The notes under the pieces are model-generated. The model made no database searches and was not told the origin of the DNA. It saw nothing but the letters and a program-made list of their open reading frames with translations. A stretch of 37,800 nt of DNA from Peterkaempfera griseoplana (GTDB taxonomy: Bacteria; Actinomycetota; Actinomycetes; Streptomycetales; Streptomycetaceae), in NCBI RefSeq assembly GCF_001418575.1, contig NZ_LIQR01000117.1, positions 1-37,800 of the forward strand. Reading direction: 5' to 3'. Shown here in pieces: positions 17,771 through 25,544 of this stretch. Both the position numbers and the translations under genes were made by a program. Each line of letters starts with the position of its first letter. Positions within the stretch are counted from its first letter, which is position 1.

Positions 17771-17788
17771 GTCACCCGTGCGGGTGAC
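17771..17788 (-). terminator. Hairpin at the end of the histidine kinase gene
   Basis: GTCACCCG and CGGGTGAC form a perfect 8-bp inverted repeat around a 2-nt centre, overlapping the stop codon of the kinase. On the minus strand it is followed by TTTC. A second imperfect hairpin is present at 17732-17758. Both suit termination of the kinase operon. Confidence 0.5.
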
Positions 17789-19388
17789 CCTCCACTGCTG
17801 CCTTCGGCTCACCCCAGTGGGTGAGGCGGGGCGGCTGCGGAGCGGGCGGGCCGCCGGGGAGCACCACCCGGAAGACCGTCCGGCCCGGGCGGCTCTCCAC
17901 CGCCACACCGCCGCCGTGCGCCGTCACCACCGCCCGGACGATGGCCAGTCCCAGCCCGGTGCTGCCCGACGTCCGCGAGCGCGCCCGGTCGCCCCGGACG
18001 AAGCGGTCGAAGACCGCGTCGCCCAGGCCCGGTGGCAGACCCGGCCCGTCGTCGGTGACGGTCAGCACCACCGTGCCGTCCGCCGCAGCGGGCGGATCGA
18101 GCCGCAGCGTCACCGTGGTGCCCTCGGGAGTGTGGGCCCTGGCGTTGGCCAGCAGATTCCCCACCACCTGCCGCAGCCGGTGCTCGTCCCCGGCCACCGT
18201 CACCGGCTCCTCGGGCAGCTCCAGCCGCCACCGCCGCCCCGGGCCGGCGGCCCGGGCGTCCGCGGCGCAGTCCACCGCCAGCAGGGTCAGGTCCACCTGC
18301 TCCCGGGCCAGCGGGCGGCCGGCGTCCAGCCGGGCCAGCAGCAGCAGGTCGTCCACGATGGCGCCCATCCGCAGCGACTCGGACTGGATCCGCTCCAGCG
18401 CACGGCTGACACCGGCCGGCACCGGACCGGGGTGGCGCAGCGCCAGCTCGGCGTGGCCCCGCACGGTGGCCACGGGGGTCCGCAGCTCATGGCTGGCGTC
18501 GGCGGCGAACGCCCGCAGCCGCTCCTCCACGGCGTGCCGCTGGCCGAGGGAGTCCTCGACATGGCCCAGCATCCGGTTGAGAGCGGCGCCGACCCGCCCG
18601 ACCTCGGTCCGCGGGTCGGCGTCCGGTGCCCTTTCGGAGAGCGCCACCCGTCCGCTGGCCAGCGGAAGCTCACTGACCCGCTGCGCGGTGTCGGCGACCC
18701 GCCGCAGCGGGCGCAGCGACAGCCGTACCCACACCGCCCCCGCCGAGCCCGCCGCCACCAGGGCGACGCAGAACACCACGGCCTCGACCGCTGCCTGCCG
18801 GTGCACCGTCTGCTCCACGGGCTCCAGCGGAAGACCGGTCACCAGGACGTCGCCGTCCTCTCCCGGGACCGCACGCATCCGGTACGGGCCCAGCGCGGAG
18901 AGGCGGACGGTGCGGGCCCGGCCGTCCGGGGACAGCGCCGCCAGGGTGCGGCGGTCACCGGCGGTCAGGGTCACGGTGTCGTCGGCGTTGCCGCCCCGCA
19001 GGTCGTCGGCGTCCGCGTCGACCACGCCGCACCGGGTGACCCGGCCGCCGGCCAGCCGGGCCCCGAAGGTGCCGTCGGCCTGAGCCCGGGTGTCGCTGCC
19101 CTCGTCCGGACGGCCGCCGAGGGGGTGCTCCAGGCTCGCGGCGTAGCGGCCTCCGGCGTCGGCCAGCTGCTGGTCGAGGCGGGTCACCAGGAAGCGGTCC
19201 AGAGCGGTGGTGGTGGCCAGCCCGACGCCGGTGCAGGTGACGGCCAGCAGCACCAGCAGGCCGGCGATCAGCCGGGCCCGCAGGGTGCGCGGCAGGGCCC
19301 GCCGGGCCAGGGCGGACCAGGCCGCCGCCCGGCCTCCCGCAGGCGCCCGGCCCGCGGCCGCCCGGGTGCGTCCGGCCGCGCGGCTCAC
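17772..19388 (-). CDS. Sensor histidine kinase
   Basis: A 538-residue membrane kinase. An N-terminal cytoplasmic Arg/Ala-rich stretch is followed by a first transmembrane helix (about 40-58), an extracytoplasmic domain (about 60-195) with one cysteine, a second helix (about 201-220), HAMP (about 221-285), the H-box with His300 in ASHELRTPV, and a HATPase_c domain with N-box NLLANARAHTPEG, G1 DDGPGLPP and G2 TGLGLAI. It autophosphorylates His300 and passes phosphate to the adjacent response regulator. The GTG start overlaps the regulator stop (GTGA), so the two are translationally coupled. The divergent flavin electron-transfer operon suggests it senses envelope redox state or a metal, which is inference. 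Confidence 0.93.
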   Translation of the reverse strand: MSRAAGRTRAAAGRAPAGGRAAAWSALARRALPRTLRARLIAGLLVLLAVTCTGVGLATTTALDRFLVTRLDQQLADAGGRYAASLEHPLGGRPDEGSDTRAQADGTFGARLAGGRVTRCGVVDADADDLRGGNADDTVTLTAGDRRTLAALSPDGRARTVRLSALGPYRMRAVPGEDGDVLVTGLPLEPVEQTVHRQAAVEAVVFCVALVAAGSAGAVWVRLSLRPLRRVADTAQRVSELPLASGRVALSERAPDADPRTEVGRVGAALNRMLGHVEDSLGQRHAVEERLRAFAADASHELRTPVATVRGHAELALRHPGPVPAGVSRALERIQSESLRMGAIVDDLLLLARLDAGRPLAREQVDLTLLAVDCAADARAAGPGRRWRLELPEEPVTVAGDEHRLRQVVGNLLANARAHTPEGTTVTLRLDPPAAADGTVVLTVTDDGPGLPPGLGDAVFDRFVRGDRARSRTSGSTGLGLAIVRAVVTAHGGGVAVESRPGRTVFRVVLPGGPPAPQPPRLTHWGEPKAAVEGHPHG

Positions 19389-20140
19389 GGCTGCCCCGGC
19401 TTGAGGACGTAGCCGGCGCCGCGCACGGTGTGGATCAGCGGCCGCCGGCCGGCGTCGATCTTCCGGCGCAGATAGCTGATGTACAGCTCGACCACATGCG
19501 CCTGCCCGCCGAAGTCGTAGGACCAGACATGGTCGAGGATCTGGGCCTTGCTGAGCACCCGCCGCGGGTTGCGCATCAGAAACCGCAGCAGGGCGAACTC
19601 GGTGGGGCTCAGCTCCACCACCTCGCCGCCGCGGCTCACCTCGCGGGCCTCCTCGTCCATCACCAGGTCGCCCACCACCAGGCAGCCGTCGCCGGGCACC
19701 GGAGCGACCCCGGACCGGGTACGGGCCATCCCGGCGCGGCGCAGCAGCCCCCGCAGCCGCGCCACCACCTCCTCCAGGCTGAACGGCTTGGTCACATAGT
19801 CGTCGCCGCCCGCGGTCAGCCCGGCGATCCGGTCCTCCACCGCGTCCCGCGCGGTGAGGAAGAGCACGCACACCTCCGGCTGAGCCGCCCGGATCCGGCG
19901 CAGCACCTCCAGCCCGTCGACGTCGGGCAGCATCACGTCCAGCACCACGGCGTCCGGCCGGAAGCCGGCCGCCGCCGCCACCGCGGCGCCCCCGTCGGGG
20001 GCACCGCGGACCTCCCAGCCCTCGTAGCGCAGCACCCCGCAGAGCACCTCCACCAGATCGGGCTCGTCGTCGACCACCAGGACGCGTACGGGGGAGCCGT
20101 CCGGCGGCGGGGGCACGGCGGTCGGGGTCTGCTCGTCCAT
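19385..20140 (-). CDS. OmpR/PhoB-family response regulator
   Basis: A 251-residue regulator. The receiver domain (about 17-130) has the acidic pair VVDDEPD, phospho-acceptor Asp67 in VVLDVMLPDVDGL, Thr95 in FLTARD and Lys118 in YVTKPFS. The C-terminal winged helix (about 155-250) has VELSPTEFALLRFLMRNP, YDFGGQAHVVELYISYLRRKID and IHTVRGAGYVLKP, typical of OmpR/PhoB proteins. It would bind tandem direct repeats spaced by about one helical turn, and exactly such a TTCTCA pair lies 53-71 bp upstream of its start. The N-terminal 16 residues are an extra Pro/Thr-rich extension. It is first in an operon with the histidine kinase. Confidence 0.95.
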   Translation of the reverse strand: MDEQTPTAVPPPPDGSPVRVLVVDDEPDLVEVLCGVLRYEGWEVRGAPDGGAAVAAAAGFRPDAVVLDVMLPDVDGLEVLRRIRAAQPEVCVLFLTARDAVEDRIAGLTAGGDDYVTKPFSLEEVVARLRGLLRRAGMARTRSGVAPVPGDGCLVVGDLVMDEEAREVSRGGEVVELSPTEFALLRFLMRNPRRVLSKAQILDHVWSYDFGGQAHVVELYISYLRRKIDAGRRPLIHTVRGAGYVLKPGQP

Positions 20141-20187
20141 GGGCTTCCGTCCGGTCGGGTCGGGGGCTGGGGCCCATTCTCTCTGCC

Positions 20188-20211
20188 GGTTCTGAGAACC
20201 CTATGAGAACC
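20188..20211. promoter_or_regulatory. Putative response-regulator site, TTCTCA direct repeat
   Basis: TGAGAACC occurs at 20193-20200 and 20204-20211 (11 bp start to start), giving TTCTCA-N5-TTCTCA on the minus strand. The first copy is also half of a GGTTCT-G-AGAACC palindrome (20188-20200). The spacing equals one helical turn, as expected for an OmpR-family dimer. A TACTGT box at 20239-20244 would place the site about 49 bp before a rightward start. Confidence 0.55.
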
Positions 20212-20381
20212 GGGTACCGCCCCCGCCGCCGGTATCGCTACTGTGACCTGCGGTTTCGACGGATCCGGCGGTCGGCGGCCGGTGCGGATTCATAGCGAAC
20301 GCAGAAGTGCCGGTGTCAGGGTGGCCGGGTGCCGCGGTCCGGGACCCACAGCGCCGCGGCGGCACCGTGAAGGAGGAGCCC

Positions 20382-21779
20382 ATGACGACCCTTGCCGACG
20401 GCCGCCCGGCGACGGGCGGCCCACCGGCGCACCGCCGCAGCCGCGCCTCCCGGCCCGGCCGCACGCCGCCGAACACCCTGGCGGCCGTGATGCTCACCCT
20501 GGTGTGGGCGGGCGCGGCGGCGGTGCTCGCCCTGTGGTGGCACGGCACCCCCGTCGTCGCCGGAGCCGCCGCCTGGCTCACCGGCGCCGGCCGGATCACC
20601 GGGCTGCTGGCGGGCTACGCGGCGCCGCTGCTGGTGCTGCTGATGGCCCGGCTGCCGTTCCTGGAGCGGGGTGTGGGCGCCGACCGGCTGGCCCGCTGGC
20701 ACGCCATGGGCGGCCGTTACATGATCAGCCTGGTCGCGGCCCATCTGGTGCTCGTCATCTGGGGCTATGCGCTGACCGGACGCACCGGGCTGGTCGCCGA
20801 GACCGCCGACATCGTCCTCGGCTACCCGGAGATGCTGAAGGCGACCGCCGGCACCGTGCTGCTCCTCGGCACCGGGGTGGTCTCGGCCAGGGCCGCCCGC
20901 CGCAGGCTGAGCTACGAGGTCTGGTACTTCCTGCACCTGGCCACCTATCTCGCCGTCGCCCTCGCCTTCTCCCACCAGCTGGTCAACGGTGCCGACTTCG
21001 TCTCCGACGGCGCCGCCCGCGCGGCCTGGTACGGGCTCTACCTCGGCAGCGCCGCGCTGCTGGGCTGGTACCGCCTGGCCGTCCCGTTCCGGCTGGACCG
21101 CCGCCACCGGCTGCAGGTCGCCGAGGTGCGGCCGGAGGGGCCGGGTGTGGTCTCGGTGTTCCTCACCGGGCGGCACCTGGAGGAGCTGAAGGCCGAGCCG
21201 GGGCAGTTTTTCCGGCTGCAGTTCATGGTCCCCGGGCTGCGCTGGGCCGCCAATCCGTACTCGCTCTCGGCCCCCGCCCACCCCCGCTATCTGCGGTTCA
21301 CCGTCAAGGACCTCGGCGGCCACAGCCGCGCCGCCGCCCGGCTCAGGCCCGGTACGCGGGTACGCGCCGAGGGCCCGTACGGGGCCTTCACCGCAGCCCG
21401 CCGGCGCTCCCGCAAGGTGCTGCTGATCGGGGCCGGGGTGGGCATCACCCCGCTGCGTGCCCTGTTCGAGACGCTGCCCGCCGCGCCCGGCGACCTCACC
21501 CTGCTCTACCGCACCAGCCGGCCCGAGGACCTGCTCTTCCGCGGCGAACTGGAGGCCATCGCGGCCGCCCGCGGCGCGGCCCTGCACTACCTGGTCGGCG
21601 CGCGCGCCCAGATCGGGGAGCCCCTGGAGCCGGCCGCCCTGCGCCGTCTGGTGCCCGGCCTCGCCGGGCACGACGTCTACCTCTGCGGACCCGACGCGAT
21701 GGCCGCCGCCACGGTCCGCGCACTGCGGGCGGCGGGGGTGCCGCGGAGCCGCATCCACCACGAGTCCTTCGCCTTCTGA
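20382..21779 (+). CDS. Ferric reductase-like transmembrane flavocytochrome
   Basis: A 465-residue membrane oxidoreductase. Residues about 33-235 form a six-helix ferric reductase-like domain with two histidine pairs, His107/His121 and His185/His198, spaced 14 and 13 residues apart as for two b-type hemes. Residues about 240-465 are a ferredoxin-reductase-type FAD/NAD(P)H domain with NPYSLSAPA, GAGVGITPLRAL and YLCGPDAMAAA. It would take electrons from cytosolic NAD(P)H through FAD and heme across the membrane. In this operon the likely acceptor is the exported FMN-binding protein encoded next, rather than iron itself (inference). ATG 20382 has AAGGAGGAG upstream. It is the first gene of a three-gene operon divergent from the two-component system. 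Confidence 0.92.
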   Translation: MTTLADGRPATGGPPAHRRSRASRPGRTPPNTLAAVMLTLVWAGAAAVLALWWHGTPVVAGAAAWLTGAGRITGLLAGYAAPLLVLLMARLPFLERGVGADRLARWHAMGGRYMISLVAAHLVLVIWGYALTGRTGLVAETADIVLGYPEMLKATAGTVLLLGTGVVSARAARRRLSYEVWYFLHLATYLAVALAFSHQLVNGADFVSDGAARAAWYGLYLGSAALLGWYRLAVPFRLDRRHRLQVAEVRPEGPGVVSVFLTGRHLEELKAEPGQFFRLQFMVPGLRWAANPYSLSAPAHPRYLRFTVKDLGGHSRAAARLRPGTRVRAEGPYGAFTAARRRSRKVLLIGAGVGITPLRALFETLPAAPGDLTLLYRTSRPEDLLFRGELEAIAAARGAALHYLVGARAQIGEPLEPAALRRLVPGLAGHDVYLCGPDAMAAATVRALRAAGVPRSRIHHESFAF

Positions 21780-21800
21780 CCGCCCGGCCGGACCCCTTCG

Positions 21801-21865
21801 GACCGCCCACACCGGCCGCCCACTGCGACCGCCCCTTCCGACCGCCCACTGGGACCGCCCACCCG
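21801..21865. repeat. 13-nt tandem repeat, five copies
   Basis: Five consecutive 13-nt units begin at 21801, 21814, 21827, 21840 and 21853, each starting GACCGCCC or a close variant (GGCCGCCC in the second). They fill most of the 103-bp gap between the flavocytochrome and FMN-binding genes. Confidence 0.9.
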
Positions 21866-21882
21866 ACAGCGAGGAGCCGACC

Positions 21883-22377
21883 GTGCGTCGAGCGATCGTC
21901 ACCAGCGCAGCCACCGTCTCCGGCGTGGTGCTGCTGCTCTCCCTCAAGCCTCACGACCAGTCCGCCTCGGCGGCCGCGCCCATCACCTCGGGCGGGGGCA
22001 CCGGCACCTCCGAGGGCGGCGCCCAGAACGGCACCGGCTCGTCCCGGGCGACCGCGGCGCCCACCCAGGGCGGCTCCACGTCCGGCAAGGCCACCGGGGG
22101 GACCCGCAGCATCACCGGTGACGCGGCCGGCACCCGCTACGGCCCGGTACAGGTCCGGATCACCGTCACCGGCAGGAAGATCACCGACGTCTCGGTGGTC
22201 CAGTACCCCTCCGAGGACCGCCGGGACCAGGAGATCAACAGCTATGCCCTGCCGGTCCTCAACCAGGAGGCGCTGACCGCCCAGAGCGCCCGGATAGACG
22301 CCGTCTCCGGCGCCACCTACACCAGCGACGGCTACACCCGGTCGCTGCAGAGCGCCATCGACCGGGCCGGCCTGTGA
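21883..22377 (+). CDS. Exported FMN-binding domain protein (covalent flavin carrier)
   Basis: A 164-residue protein with an N-terminal membrane anchor or signal (about 4-21), a Ser/Gly/Thr/Ala-rich linker (about 25-80) and a C-terminal FMN_bind domain (about 85-162) of the NqrC/RnfG type. DAVSGAT (139-145) fits the ApbE flavinylation motif Dxx(S/T)GA(T/S), with Thr145 as the expected phosphoester site for FMN. It should sit outside the membrane and accept electrons from the flavocytochrome. GTG 21883 has GAGGAG upstream. Its stop overlaps the start of the next gene (GTGA), which encodes the flavin transferase itself. The final acceptor of the electrons is unknown. Confidence 0.92.
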   Translation: MRRAIVTSAATVSGVVLLLSLKPHDQSASAAAPITSGGGTGTSEGGAQNGTGSSRATAAPTQGGSTSGKATGGTRSITGDAAGTRYGPVQVRITVTGRKITDVSVVQYPSEDRRDQEINSYALPVLNQEALTAQSARIDAVSGATYTSDGYTRSLQSAIDRAGL

Positions 22378-23219
22378 GCGCAGAACCGCTGCGGCATGTG
22401 GAACAGGCCATGGGGACCGTCTTCTCCTTCGACATCCGCGACACCGGCGGCGACGCGGACCCCGGCCGCCGCGCCGCCGTCGAAGCCGCACTGCGGGACG
22501 CCGTGGCCTGGCTGCACCGCGTGGACGCGGTGTTCTCCACCTACCGCCACGACAGTCAGATCAGCCGGCTGGAGCGCGGCGAAGTCACCGTCCAGGAGTG
22601 CGACCCCGAGGTCGCCGAGGTGCTGGCGCGGTGCGAACGGGCGGCCGAGGAGACCGGGGGCTGGTTCACCGCCCGCCCCGGCGGGCGGCTGGACCCCTCC
22701 GGCCTGGTGAAGGGGTGGGCCGTGGAGCGCGCCGCGCTGCTGCTGCGCGCCGCGGGCTCGACGGCGCACAGCGTCGGCGGCGGGGGCGACATCCAGACCG
22801 CGGGCGACGCGTCCCCCGGCCGGCCCTGGCGGATCGGCATCGCCGATCCGCTGCGCCCCGGCGGGCTGGCCGCCGTCGCCACCGGATCCGGGATTGCGGT
22901 GGCGACCTCGGGCAACGCCGAGCGCGGGCCGCACATCCGGCACCCGCGCACCGGCGAGCCGGCCGGCGCCCTGGCCTCGCTGACGGTGGTGGCACGGAGC
23001 CTCACCGAGGCCGACGTATGGGCCACCGCCGGTTTCGCCATGGGCCCGGAGTGCCTGCGCGTCCTGGAGGACCGGCCAGGCCTGGAGGCGCTGGCCGTGC
23101 TGCCCGACGGCACGGTGCGCGGCACCTCACGCTTCCCGCTGCTCGCCGCCGCAGCGCCGGGCCCCGCGGGGCCCGGCGACTGGCGGCAGGCCCTGCCCTC
23201 AGCCCTTGGCCAGCAGTGA
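22374..23219 (+). CDS. apbE: FAD:protein FMN transferase (ApbE family)
   Basis: A 281-residue ApbE-type flavin transferase that cleaves FAD and attaches FMN to a Thr/Ser of a target protein. Signatures are QAMGTVFSF (about 11-19), a FSTYRHDSQISRLERG segment, DPSGLVKGWAVERA (about 105-118), SVGGGGDIQTAG, and AVATSGNAERG with HIRHPRTGEPA (about 180-200). The Mg-binding acid region near ARSLTEADVWATAGF is present. I see no signal peptide, so it may act before export of the target, although other ApbE proteins are exported. Overlap with the FMN-binding protein gene strongly implies that protein is its target. The 3' end overlaps the convergent NADH dehydrogenase-like gene by 21 nt. Confidence 0.93.
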   Translation: MSAEPLRHVEQAMGTVFSFDIRDTGGDADPGRRAAVEAALRDAVAWLHRVDAVFSTYRHDSQISRLERGEVTVQECDPEVAEVLARCERAAEETGGWFTARPGGRLDPSGLVKGWAVERAALLLRAAGSTAHSVGGGGDIQTAGDASPGRPWRIGIADPLRPGGLAAVATGSGIAVATSGNAERGPHIRHPRTGEPAGALASLTVVARSLTEADVWATAGFAMGPECLRVLEDRPGLEALAVLPDGTVRGTSRFPLLAAAAPGPAGPGDWRQALPSALGQQ

Positions 23220-24557
23220 CCGGGTGTGCTCCCTGACCTGGTCGACGGTCAGATAGGAGTCGGTGTACTCGAAGTCCCGCAGCGCGGCCGGGCGGCGCGC
23301 CAGGAAGCCCGTGCGGACGAAGTCGTCCCCCGCCACCGCGTTCATCGCCCAGTTGGCAGCCACCCTTGCCTTGGCGACATTGGTGCGCATCGCCATCAGG
23401 TGGTAGCCGCGGGCGACCCCCTGGGCGGGCAGTCCGTGCAGCTCCACACCCAGCGGACGGGACACCGCGTCCCTGCCGCCGAGGTCCACCACCAGGCCCA
23501 GGTCGCGGTGGTGGTACGGCTTGAGCGGCTGGTTGCGCAGCAGCGCGACCAGGTTGTCGGCGATCGTCTTGCCCTGCCGCTGCGAGTGCTGCGCGGTCGG
23601 CGGGCAGACCGCCCCGTCGCCCTTGGCCAGGTCCGGTACGGCGGCGGCGTCACCGAGGGCGAACATCCCGTCGAACTGGGGGACCCGCATCTCGGCGGTG
23701 ACCGCGAGCCTGCCCTTGACGGTCTCGGCGTCCAGCGTGCCGATCAGCGGGCTGGCGGCGACGCCCGCGGTCCAGATCAGGGTGCGCGAGGGGACCAGCC
23801 GGCCGTCGGTGAACTTGACGCTGTCCTCGCCCACCTCGGCCACCGACACTCCCAGCGACACCTCCACGCCGCGCCGCCGCAGGATCTCCAGCGCGGTGCG
23901 CCCCAGCTTGTCGCCGAGCTCCGGCATCAGCCGGGGGGCGATGTCGATCAGATGCCACCGGATCAGCCGGGGGTCCAGCCGCGGGTAGCGCCGGGCGGCG
24001 GCGGTGGTCAGCCGCTGCAGGCAGGCGGCGGTCTCGGTGCCCGCGTAGCCGCCGCCCACCACCACGAACTGCAGCCGCGACTCGCGCTCGGCGCGGTCAT
24101 GGGTCGCGGACGCAAGGTCCAGCTGGGCGATCACATGGTCGCGGATGTAGGCCGCCTCCGCCAGCGTCTTCATACCGCGGGCGTACTGGTTGAGGCCGGG
24201 GATGTCGAAGGTGCGGGTGATGCTGCCGGGGGCCAGCACCATGTAGTCGTACGGCTTGACCAGCACCTCGTCGCTGATGGTCCGGATCACGCACATCTTC
24301 GCCTGGCCGTCCACACCGATGGCGCCACCCGGGATGATGTTGGTGCGGTGCAGAGTCCGGCGCAGGGAGACGGCCACCGACTGCGGGGAGAGCACCCCGG
24401 CGGCGACATGGGGGAGGAGCGGCAGATAGAGCTGATAGCTGAAGGGGGTGACCAGGGCGATCTCCGCCTCGGCCGGCGCCAGTTTCCGTTCCAGCCGCCG
24501 GGCGCACTCCACACCGGCGAAGCCGCCGCCCACCACCAGGATCCGAGGTCGTTCCAT
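23199..24557 (-). CDS. Type II NADH dehydrogenase-like FAD oxidoreductase
   Basis: A 452-residue pyridine nucleotide-disulfide oxidoreductase family flavoprotein. The FAD site is ILVVGGGFAGVECARRL (6-22), the NAD(P)H site VVVGGGYAGTETA (about 163-175), and the second FAD motif FALGDAAAVPD (about 298-308). QHSQRQGK after CPPTA corresponds to the quinone-region AQxAxQ motif of NDH-2. The C-terminal region carries an amphipathic or hydrophobic segment for membrane association. NDH-2 passes electrons from NADH to menaquinone without pumping protons. ATG 24557 with GAGGGA upstream is preferred over starts further upstream. It converges with the ApbE gene and may share the redox theme, but co-regulation is not shown. 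Confidence 0.9.
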   Translation of the reverse strand: MERPRILVVGGGFAGVECARRLERKLAPAEAEIALVTPFSYQLYLPLLPHVAAGVLSPQSVAVSLRRTLHRTNIIPGGAIGVDGQAKMCVIRTISDEVLVKPYDYMVLAPGSITRTFDIPGLNQYARGMKTLAEAAYIRDHVIAQLDLASATHDRAERESRLQFVVVGGGYAGTETAACLQRLTTAAARRYPRLDPRLIRWHLIDIAPRLMPELGDKLGRTALEILRRRGVEVSLGVSVAEVGEDSVKFTDGRLVPSRTLIWTAGVAASPLIGTLDAETVKGRLAVTAEMRVPQFDGMFALGDAAAVPDLAKGDGAVCPPTAQHSQRQGKTIADNLVALLRNQPLKPYHHRDLGLVVDLGGRDAVSRPLGVELHGLPAQGVARGYHLMAMRTNVAKARVAANWAMNAVAGDDFVRTGFLARRPAALRDFEYTDSYLTVDQVREHTRSLLAKG

Positions 24558-24773
24558 CAGACATCCCTCACCGTGCTGGTCCCTAACCGTAACCGGCCGA
24601 CGCGGGCGGTGCGGCCCCTGCCATCTGCGGCCACAGTGGCACGCGGCGCCGGGCCTCGCCACCCGCGCGGGACGGCCCTTGCTACGGGAGCCTGACCGCA
24701 GCGCCGCGCTTCATGCCTGAGGACGGCCGGGAGCGGGCCCGCCGCACCGTGCCGGACGGCTGATCACCGACGG

Positions 24774-24779
24774 TAGGGT
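24774..24779 (+). promoter_or_regulatory. -10 box of HipA-like gene (leaderless)
   Basis: TAGGGT fits TAnnnT and lies exactly 6 nt before the GTG at 24786, so transcription and translation would start together. No clear -35 is present. Confidence 0.4.
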
Positions 24780-24785
24780 GGGACG

Positions 24786-25544
24786 GTGCTTCCCGAGGTG
24801 ACGGCGGTCCGCTATGTGACGCCACTGCGTGAGGGCGGGTCGATGCCGGGCGTCGTCGAGGGCGACGACCTGGCCGTCTACGTCGCCAAGTTCGTCGGCG
24901 CCGCCCAGGGCCGCAAGGCCCTGGTCGCCGAGGTGCTGGCCGGTGAGCTGGGGCGGCGGCTGGGCCTCGACGTCCCGGCGCTGCTGCGGCTGCGGCTGGA
25001 CCCGGTGCTGGCCCGCAGCGAGCCCGACCAGCAGATCCAGGACCAGCTCCGGGCCAGCGGCGGCCTCAATCTGGGCATGGCCTTCGTCTCCGGGGCGCTG
25101 GGCTTCGATCCGCTCTGCTTCGAGGTCGACTCCGCGCTCGCGGGCCGGATCGTGTGGTTCGACGCGCTGATCGGCAATGTGGACCGCTCCTGGCGCAACC
25201 CCAATCTGCTGTTCGCCGACGGCCGGCTGTGGCTGATCGACCACGGCGCGTGCCTGATCTTCCATCACCACTGGCCGGGCGCCGCAGCCTGGGCCCGCCG
25301 CCCGTTCGACGCCGCCGACCACGCGCTGGCCCGCTTCGCGCCGGACGTGGCCGCGGCCGACCGCGACCTGGCGCCGCTGGTCACCCCCGCCCTGCTGCGG
25401 GAGGCCGCGGCGCTGATCCCCGACGAGTGGCTGGCCGACGAGCCCGGGTTCGACAGCCCGGACGCGGTCCGTGCGGCCTACGTCGACCTGCTGGCGGCCC
25501 GGATGGCCGGGCCCCGCGACTGGCTCCCGGAGGCAGCGGCATGA
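24786..25544 (+). CDS. HipA-like kinase-domain protein
   Basis: A 252-residue protein of the HipA-like kinase family. The N-terminal part has DLAVYVAKFVGAAQGRKALV, with Lys at about 37 as the probable ATP lysine, and AEVLAGELGRRLGL. The catalytic loop is probably WFDALIGNVDRSWRNPNLLF (about 121-140) with Asp and Asn in order, and RLWLIDHGACL (about 146-156) carries the Mg-binding Asp of the DFG equivalent. Full HipA toxins are about 440 residues and phosphorylate a tRNA synthetase. This is a shorter, single-domain relative without the N-subdomain 1. It overlaps the DUF3037 gene by ATGA, so the pair is co-translated. Whether it is a toxin is unknown. Confidence 0.8.
   Translation: MLPEVTAVRYVTPLREGGSMPGVVEGDDLAVYVAKFVGAAQGRKALVAEVLAGELGRRLGLDVPALLRLRLDPVLARSEPDQQIQDQLRASGGLNLGMAFVSGALGFDPLCFEVDSALAGRIVWFDALIGNVDRSWRNPNLLFADGRLWLIDHGACLIFHHHWPGAAAWARRPFDAADHALARFAPDVAAADRDLAPLVTPALLREAAALIPDEWLADEPGFDSPDAVRAAYVDLLAARMAGPRDWLPEAAA

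Noticed and set aside
17668-17771. tRNA or riboswitch in the gap before the GH47 gene
   Set aside because: The folding potential is explained by terminator hairpins; no cloverleaf or known aptamer pattern is visible.
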